Shown: in pieces, positions 58,625 through 64,000 of the stretch
How the letters are laid out: each line of letters begins with the position of its first letter
How positions within the stretch are numbered: the stretch's first letter is position 1
Made by a program: the position numbers and the translations under genes
Notes under the pieces: generated by a model
Databases searched by the model: none
What the model was told of the DNA's origin: nothing
The model's input: only the letters and a program-made list of their open reading frames with translations
Assembly: GCF_900157385.1 (NCBI RefSeq)
Contig: NZ_LT717701.1
Span: forward strand, 124,001 to 188,000
Direction: 5' to 3'
DNA from: Mycobacterium terramassiliense
GTDB lineage: Bacteria; Actinomycetota; Actinomycetes; Mycobacteriales; Mycobacteriaceae
Length of the DNA stretch: 64,000 bases

Positions 58625-60418
58625 TCAAACGAGGTAGTAGTACCGCTGCCGATCCCCGTTGCCCGACACGGCGGCGGGAAGCGGCTCGCGCGGTTCGTCG
58701 ACTCCGAGTTCGGCGTGGGCGTAGCGGACGGCCTTCAGCGTTGCCGAGAATTCCTCGTCCTCTTCGGGGAAGACGTGCTCGACCGGGAACCATTTCTCGA
58801 GGCCGACGTTCTTGAGCACGGTCCACATGTCGGGTTGCACGCCGGCCAGCAGAACCGTTACGCCGCGCGCGGTTTCCTCGCGCAGGAACTGCTCGATCCG
58901 CTCGACCACGACGGCGTCGGGATGGCGCACCCGCTTGAGCCGAAGCACCACGAAGCCGACGCCGTCTCGCTTGACGCGGTCGCGCAGCGCATCCAGGTAG
59001 CGGTCGAGTTCCGGTGCGGCGCCGAAGAATAGCTCGCCTTCGAGATCGTAGATGATCGTCGAGGGATCGACCGGGTCACCGGCCACGCGCTCGCGGACCA
59101 CCCGTTCGGGCGTCACGATCAGCTCCTTGGCCTTCAGCTTCGCCGCGCGCGGCACGAACAGCAGAATCGACAACGCGACACCGAGCAGCACGGCCGTGTC
59201 CAAATCGATTAGCACTCCGGTGAGCGCCGTGACGATCACCAGCCCCGCGTCGTAGCGCGACGCCTTCAGCATGTAGAACAGCCGCTTGTAGTCGATGAGT
59301 CGTGCGGCGGTGATGAGCAGGAGACCCGCCAGCGCGGCCTTCGGCATGTAATGCAGGAGCGGTGCGAACAGCAGCACCACGACGGCGACGCCGGCGGAAG
59401 CGACCACCCCGGAGAAGCGTGACGCCGCACCGGCCTGGAAGTTGATCGGCGAGCGCGACATCGAACCCGACCCCGGCACGCATTGGAAGAAGCCGCCGGT
59501 CAGGTTCGCCAGGCCCTCGGCGAGGATCTGCCGGTTGTAGTCGATCCTCTGCCCGCTCTGGTGGGCGATGGCCTTCGCGATCGACAGCGCCTCGATCAGG
59601 CCGATGAAGGCGATGGCCAGCGCGCCTTCGGACAGCTGGCCTAGCACCCCGATTTGCACATCCGGAATGTGCGGCGCGGGCAGGCTCTGCGGAATTTTCG
59701 CGGTGAGGGCGACCGCCGCGTTACCGCCGTGAGTGGCGGTCGACCACCCGGCCGCGTAGGCGATCAAGGCCGCAACGACGAGGACCGCCAGCAGGTCGAG
59801 CTGCGGGAGCCCGTAGCGCTTGACCAGCCAGCGCAGGCCCACCGCCAAGGCCACGGTCGTGACGGTGAGGACCAGCGCACGGTAGTTGACGGCGTCGCCC
59901 TGGAACAGGGTGAGGTAGGTGCGCTTCAATACCGGCATCCGCCCGGTGCCCTTGTCCTTGACGCCGAGCGCGTTGCCCAGCTGTCCGAGCGCGATCAGCA
60001 GCGCCGCGGCCACCAGGAATCCGATGATCACCGATTCCGAGATGTACCGGGTCAGGTCACCGAGCTTGAACACGGCGATGAGGATCTGGAATGCGCCGAC
60101 GAGCACCCCGAGCACAAACAACGCCTCGAAAAGGACGGTGCGATTCTCGGGATCCAGAAACGCCAGCGAGCTGAACACCAGAAGCGATATCGCGCTCGTC
60201 GGTCCGTTGATGAGATGCGAAGACGATCCGAAGATCGCGGCGACGAAGGTCACCACGATCGCGGAGTACACGCCGAATTTGGGATCGACGCCGGCGACCA
60301 GTGCGTAGGTGATGCTCTGTGGCAGCGAGACGGCCGCGACGGTCAGTCCGGCGACGAGATCGCGGCGCGCCTTGGTCGTGTCGTAGTTGAGCCTCTTCAG
60401 ACCCGCCGGAATGCTCAT
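58625..60418 (-). CDS. SulP-family anion transporter with STAS domain
   Basis: A 597-residue transporter. Residues 15-425 form the SulP membrane domain ([31 protein letters not shown], and the SLC26-type [15 protein letters not shown]). Residues about 460-560 form a cytosolic STAS domain ([22 protein letters not shown], landmark). SulP proteins carry sulfate, bicarbonate or other anions. Its start overlaps the stop of the sulfate-binding-type gene by four bases, which makes sulfate or another oxyanion the likely cargo. The length is normal for the family. Confidence 0.9.
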   Translation of the reverse strand: MSIPAGLKRLNYDTTKARRDLVAGLTVAAVSLPQSITYALVAGVDPKFGVYSAIVVTFVAAIFGSSSHLINGPTSAISLLVFSSLAFLDPENRTVLFEALFVLGVLVGAFQILIAVFKLGDLTRYISESVIIGFLVAAALLIALGQLGNALGVKDKGTGRMPVLKRTYLTLFQGDAVNYRALVLTVTTVALAVGLRWLVKRYGLPQLDLLAVLVVAALIAYAAGWSTATHGGNAAVALTAKIPQSLPAPHIPDVQIGVLGQLSEGALAIAFIGLIEALSIAKAIAHQSGQRIDYNRQILAEGLANLTGGFFQCVPGSGSMSRSPINFQAGAASRFSGVVASAGVAVVVLLFAPLLHYMPKAALAGLLLITAARLIDYKRLFYMLKASRYDAGLVIVTALTGVLIDLDTAVLLGVALSILLFVPRAAKLKAKELIVTPERVVRERVAGDPVDPSTIIYDLEGELFFGAAPELDRYLDALRDRVKRDGVGFVVLRLKRVRHPDAVVVERIEQFLREETARGVTVLLAGVQPDMWTVLKNVGLEKWFPVEHVFPEEDEEFSATLKAVRYAHAELGVDEPREPLPAAVSGNGDRQRYYYLV

Positions 60419-61530
60419 GGCCGCTTGACCTTTCGTCGCGGGTGCGCCGACACGGCCCTGGCTTGACCGGGTGACGAGACCGCGTCGTAGATTCCGTTGT
60501 CGCCGAAGAACTTTTGGCGGGCGTCATTCCAGTCGCTCGCGATCGCGCCGATCGGGAAGAGTTTGATGTCGGGCAATTTGTCGGCGTGCCTGGCCAAGAT
60601 CTCCGGTTTCACCGGTCGGTAGCCCAGCTGGGCGATGGTTTCCTGCGCCGCATCGCTGTAGAGGTACTCCAGGTAAGCCTTGGCATATGAGGCGGTCTTC
60701 TTGTCCGTGACGTTCGCGTCGACCCAGGCGACGGCCGGTTCGGCGCGGATGCTGATCGGCGGGTAGACGATCTCGAGTTCGTCCCGGTTTTCGGCGACCT
60801 CGCGCAGAGCTTCGTTCTCCCAGGTCAGGTGCACGTCGCCGATTCTCTCGACCGCAAAGCTGATGGCGGCGCCGCGCGCCCCGGAGTCCGCGACGGCGAC
60901 ATGGCGCACCAGAGCCCTGACGAAGTCCGACGCCTGCGCCTCGGTGCCGCCGCGCGTGGTCACCGAACCCCAGGCCGCCAGGATGCTCAATTTTCCGTTG
61001 CCCGAGGTGCGCGGGTTCGGCGACACGATCGCGACGCCATCCTTGACCAGGTCGGGCCAATCGTGGATCGCCTTCGGGTTGCCGCGGTGGACGACAAAGA
61101 CGATGGTCGAGGTGTAGGGGATCGAATTGTTCGGCAGGCGTTTCTGCCAGTCAGGGGCGATCAGTCCGCGCTTGCGCAGCGCGTCGACGTCACTCACCAA
61201 CGCAAGCGAGACCACGCTGGCCTTCTGCTTGCCCTCGATGACGTCGCCGGCCTGCCGCCCCGAACCGCCGTGCGATTGCTTGATTTCCAGCGTGACGCCC
61301 GTCTGCCGGCGGAACTGCTCGACGAAGGATTTGTCGAGCGTTGCGTAGAGCTCCCGGGTGGGGTCATAGGAGACGTTGAGGATCTGGTTCGGCGACGTGT
61401 GGCCCTGCAGGTTCTTCATCGTGATCAGGCTGGCCGCGAGGACGATGGCGAGGATGCCGACGATGTTGAGCCAGGAAACGGGCAATCGAAGGTTGCGGCG
61501 CCCCGCCGACGCCTGCTGGGGCTGTGTCAT
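60415..61530 (-). CDS. Membrane-anchored sulfate-type periplasmic binding protein
   Basis: A 371-residue protein of the sulfate/thiosulfate ABC substrate-binding family (Sbp/CysP). The N-terminal hydrophobic segment (residues about 20-38, [17 protein letters not shown]) has no lipobox or clear signal cleavage site, so it looks membrane-anchored. The mature domain shows [43 protein letters not shown] and the late YRPVKPEI segment typical of Sbp. GGAGGCGGCA fixes ATG 61530. No ABC permease or ATPase is encoded nearby; it is coupled instead to a SulP gene. Confidence 0.88.
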   Translation of the reverse strand: MTQPQQASAGRRNLRLPVSWLNIVGILAIVLAASLITMKNLQGHTSPNQILNVSYDPTRELYATLDKSFVEQFRRQTGVTLEIKQSHGGSGRQAGDVIEGKQKASVVSLALVSDVDALRKRGLIAPDWQKRLPNNSIPYTSTIVFVVHRGNPKAIHDWPDLVKDGVAIVSPNPRTSGNGKLSILAAWGSVTTRGGTEAQASDFVRALVRHVAVADSGARGAAISFAVERIGDVHLTWENEALREVAENRDELEIVYPPISIRAEPAVAWVDANVTDKKTASYAKAYLEYLYSDAAQETIAQLGYRPVKPEILARHADKLPDIKLFPIGAIASDWNDARQKFFGDNGIYDAVSSPGQARAVSAHPRRKVKRP

Positions 61531-62127
61531 TGCCGCCTCCATATCCATCACCGGGCTCGTAGAAGTTGCCAATCACCGCTGACTAACGTGCTTTCGCAGT
61601 CGGGTTAGCTGGAGGCAGACTTTCGACGGTTGGATGGTATCGACCGGCCAGGCGTAAGACAGCGGTGTGAATCAGCCTGATCGCAATGACTGCCACCGCG
61701 GGCACGCGCGAAGTGATTCCGCCCCAACGCAGCTCGGCCAGCCGCCCAGGGTGCCGTATGCGCAGGCGCGAAATACGATATTTGCCAGCAGGATTCAGCC
61801 GCGGACATTCCCGCACGACACCGGCGACGCCGCGATCGGGGCAATTGCGGCAAGCGCAACCCGTCGTTGCTGGGAACCGGCGCGATGCCCACCCGCCGTG
61901 GCGCCGCCACGGTGCCCTGTGGCGCGCGAGTGTTCTCCCAGGTTTGGCGACGCTTCGAGCCGGTAACCTTTCTCCAGGGAAGCGATTTGCACCCCTGGCA
62001 AGCGAGCGAATCCCGACGCGCCGCACTCGTCGGCGTCATCGTGTGCCGTCCACGCAGCCCAGCTGTGGACAGGCCCGTGACGCGCCAGGATCATTAGGCG
62101 CGGTAGACGTAGGTGAAGGGTGACGGA
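61531..62127. other. 597-base stretch without a supported gene
   Basis: Open frames here lack any family resemblance and have Arg/Ser-rich frameshift-like composition. The left end holds a nested hairpin upstream of the binding-protein gene (CTAAC with GTTAG, inner TGC-GAAA-GCA, 61608-61583 on the minus strand). The rest is GC-rich with many short palindromes and must contain the ctpI promoter. I recognise no RNA family. Confidence 0.6.
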
Positions 62128-64000
62128 ATGAAGATTCCGGGCGTGGCCAGCGTCGTCGCTGGCGTGACCGGCGGGGCCGCGCAGGTGGTGCGGGCCGGCG
62201 TCTCCACCGCGGCCGGTGCCGCGGGGGCGGTGCAGACGCTCGCCAGCCCGGTGGTGGAACTGGCCGGCCCGGTGCTTCAGTCGATGGCTCACACGACGAG
62301 CCGGGCGATCGGCGTGGGCCCTGAATCCGACGGTTCGCGCGGCGACGCCAGCCCGCCGGTGCGCTGGCAGAGCGGGCGGCGGGTGCATTTCGACCTCGAC
62401 CCGTTGCTGCCTTTCCCGCGCTGGAACGAGCATGCGGCGGTGGTGGAGGAGCCGGTCCGCCGCATTCCCGGAGTGGCCAGCGCCCACGTCGAGGGCGCAC
62501 TTGGCCGGCTCGTGGTCGAACTCGAGAGCGAGGCCGACAGCGGCGCAGTGCTCGACGAGGTGCGAGACACGGTGTGCCATGTCGCCGCCGATCTGAATTT
62601 GACGGCACCGAGGTCGGCACCCCGGACCGCGCCGTTCGCCGACCCGGGCAATCCGCTGGCGATCCTGGTCCCGATGACCGCGGCGGCGATGGACGTCGCG
62701 GCGATCGGTGCGGCGGTCACCGGCTGGCTGGGTCGATTGCCCGTCGCGCCGCGCAGCGCGCGCGCCGCCGCCGCCCTGCTCAATCATCAGCCAAGGGTGG
62801 TAGCCGTGCTGGAGTCGCGGCTGGGTCGCGTCGGCACCGACATCGCCCTCAGCGCCTCGACGGCGCTCGCCAACGGGCTGACCCATGCCGTGGGCACGCC
62901 CCTGATCGATCTGGCGCAACGCAGCCTGCAGATCTCCGAAGCGTCGGCTCACCGGCAGCGATGGCGAGAGCGCGAGCCCGAGCTGGCCTCCCCCAAGCGG
63001 CCGCAAGCCCCGGTGGTTCCGGTCATCTCCTCGGCGGGGCCCAAAACGCAGGCGCCCCGGCACAATTGGGCCGCCGCCGCGGCGGGTGAGGTTTCCCACG
63101 TGGTTGTCGGCGGGGCCATCGACGCGGCCATCGACACCGCGAAGGGATCGATGGCCGGGCCGGTGGAGGAATACGTCGATCAGGCGGCGAACGCCTCGTT
63201 GATCGCCGCGGCCGGCGCGCTGCTGGCCGGCGGCGGCACCGAAGACGCGGCCGGCGCGCTACTGGCCGGCGTGCCGCGGGCGGCGCACGCGGGCCGGCAG
63301 GCGTTCGCCGCCGTGCTGGGCCGCGGGCTGGCCAACGCCGGACAGCTGGTCCTCGACCCCGGCGCGTTGCGTCGGATGGATCGCGTGAAGGTGGTCGTCA
63401 TCGACGGAGCGGCGCTGCGGGGCGACAACCGCGCGGTGTTGCGGGCTCAGGGCGACATCCCGGGCTGGGACGAGGACCGGGTTTACGAGGTCGCCGACGC
63501 GCTGCTCCACGGCGAGGAGGCACCCGAGCCGGACCCGGATGAGTTGCCGGCCACCGGCGCACGACTGCACTGGATCCGTGCGCAGGGCCCCTCGGCGATG
63601 CCCGCCCAGGGGCTCGAGCATGCCGACCTGGTGGTCGATGGCGAACGCGTCGGCAGCGTCGACGTGGGATGGGAGGTCGACCCGTTCGCCATCCCGCTGC
63701 TACAGACCGCCGCCCGGACCGGGGCGCGGGTGGTGCTGCGTCACGTGGCCGGCACCGAAGACCTGACCGCCAGCGTCGCGGTGAGTCACCCGCCGGGCAC
63801 CCCGTTGCTGCAGCTGGTTCGCGACCTGCGGACGGATCGCGGGCCGGTGTTGCTGATCACCGCGCTGCACCGTGACTTCGCGTCGACGGACACGTTGGCG
63901 GCGCTGGCCATCGCCGACGTCGGTGTGGCCCTCGACGATCCGCAGGCGGCGACGCCGTGGACCGCGGACATCATCACCGGCACCGACCTGGCGGCGGCGG
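62128..64000 (+). CDS. ctpI: Cation-transporting P-type ATPase CtpI (5' part)
   Basis: The first 624 codons of the large mycobacterial P-type ATPase CtpI (Rv0107c, over 1600 residues); the window ends inside it. The visible part is the long N-terminal region peculiar to this subfamily: MKIPGVASVVAGVT, then RWQSGRRVHFDLDPLLPFPRW and RIPGVASAHVEGALGRLVVE (a heavy-metal-associated-like repeat, about residues 110-150). A second part has VVVIDGAALRGDNRAVL and VGWEVDPFAIPLLQTA. The phosphorylation and ATP-binding motifs lie beyond the window. The transported ion is not known. ATG 62128 follows GAAGGGTGACGGA. Confidence 0.93.
   Translation, partial: MKIPGVASVVAGVTGGAAQVVRAGVSTAAGAAGAVQTLASPVVELAGPVLQSMAHTTSRAIGVGPESDGSRGDASPPVRWQSGRRVHFDLDPLLPFPRWNEHAAVVEEPVRRIPGVASAHVEGALGRLVVELESEADSGAVLDEVRDTVCHVAADLNLTAPRSAPRTAPFADPGNPLAILVPMTAAAMDVAAIGAAVTGWLGRLPVAPRSARAAAALLNHQPRVVAVLESRLGRVGTDIALSASTALANGLTHAVGTPLIDLAQRSLQISEASAHRQRWREREPELASPKRPQAPVVPVISSAGPKTQAPRHNWAAAAAGEVSHVVVGGAIDAAIDTAKGSMAGPVEEYVDQAANASLIAAAGALLAGGGTEDAAGALLAGVPRAAHAGRQAFAAVLGRGLANAGQLVLDPGALRRMDRVKVVVIDGAALRGDNRAVLRAQGDIPGWDEDRVYEVADALLHGEEAPEPDPDELPATGARLHWIRAQGPSAMPAQGLEHADLVVDGERVGSVDVGWEVDPFAIPLLQTAARTGARVVLRHVAGTEDLTASVAVSHPPGTPLLQLVRDLRTDRGPVLLITALHRDFASTDTLAALAIADVGVALDDPQAATPWTADIITGTDLAAA

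Noticed and set aside
61781-62060. Possible SAM-IV, cobalamin or ydaO (c-di-AMP) riboswitch before ctpI
   Set aside because: Their conserved blocks could not be found on either strand.

Overview
The window is a gene-dense, very GC-rich stretch of a mycobacterial chromosome. Antigen 85C (fbpC), an F420-dependent hydroxymycolic acid dehydrogenase (fgd2), an L,D-transpeptidase (ldtA), the TreS-Mak pair and the P-type ATPase CtpI are all recognisable. Their order matches the M. tuberculosis Rv0107-Rv0134 neighbourhood as I remember it, in opposite orientation: ephF, GNAT, fgd2, fadE1, htdZ, fbpC, mak, treS, pepA, an Rv0121-type oxidoreductase, fusA2, fadD7, oxcA, oxyS, ldtA, Rv0111-type acyltransferase, Rv0110-type rhomboid, ctpI. 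I read the organism as a non-tuberculous, probably slow-growing Mycobacterium. The species cannot be fixed from what I see.

Region by region. (1) 0-9 kb: ephF, a sulfotransferase divergent from a TetR/DUF1214 pair, an F420 LLM oxidoreductase with an SRPBCC protein, and an acyl-CoA desaturase plus its flavin/2Fe-2S reductase divergent from a FabR/DesT-like TetR. (2) 9-19.4 kb: GNAT/fgd2; a stress insert (HHE protein, Mn catalase, GAF-ANTAR) carrying two SigF-type promoters; fadE1 and htdZ; a phosphoesterase and a MarR-controlled ABC exporter; fbpC. (3) 19.4-33.6 kb: DUF1275, mak-treS, pepA, a PPOX protein, fusA2, an oxalate-type locus (fadD7, oxcA, oxyS) with a perfect inverted repeat in its divergent promoter region, an isochorismatase-fold hydrolase, and ldtA. 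(4) 33.6-40.6 kb: a lipoprotein, a quinone-reductase-like enzyme, and an M-box (Mg2+) riboswitch leading into a leader-peptide candidate, a 71-aa protein and an NRAMP-related transporter; then an O-methyltransferase and an OafA-type acyltransferase.

(5) 40.7-56.4 kb is a catabolic cluster placed between the Rv0111-type and Rv0110-type genes. Seven genes run leftward: SDR, Rieske oxygenase, Baeyer-Villiger-type monooxygenase, SDR, CoA-transferase, ThDP enzyme and ALDH. Five run rightward: beta-propeller protein, GntR/UTRA regulator, AMP-dependent acyl-CoA ligase, SDR and NDMA-type alcohol dehydrogenase. Boxes reading TTGTCTGGAC in the shared promoter region suggest that the GntR protein controls both arms. 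The gene set fits oxidation of a cyclic or branched alcohol or ketone, ring oxygenation, lactone opening and CoA activation. The substrate is unknown.

(6) 56.5-64 kb: SRPBCC plus rhomboid, two small proteins, a SulP transporter co-translated with a membrane-anchored sulfate-type binding protein, a 597-base non-coding stretch, and the N-terminal third or so of ctpI, cut by the window edge. No tRNA, rRNA, CRISPR array, transposase or phage gene was seen. All comparisons with known proteins are from memory of the families; no database was searched.
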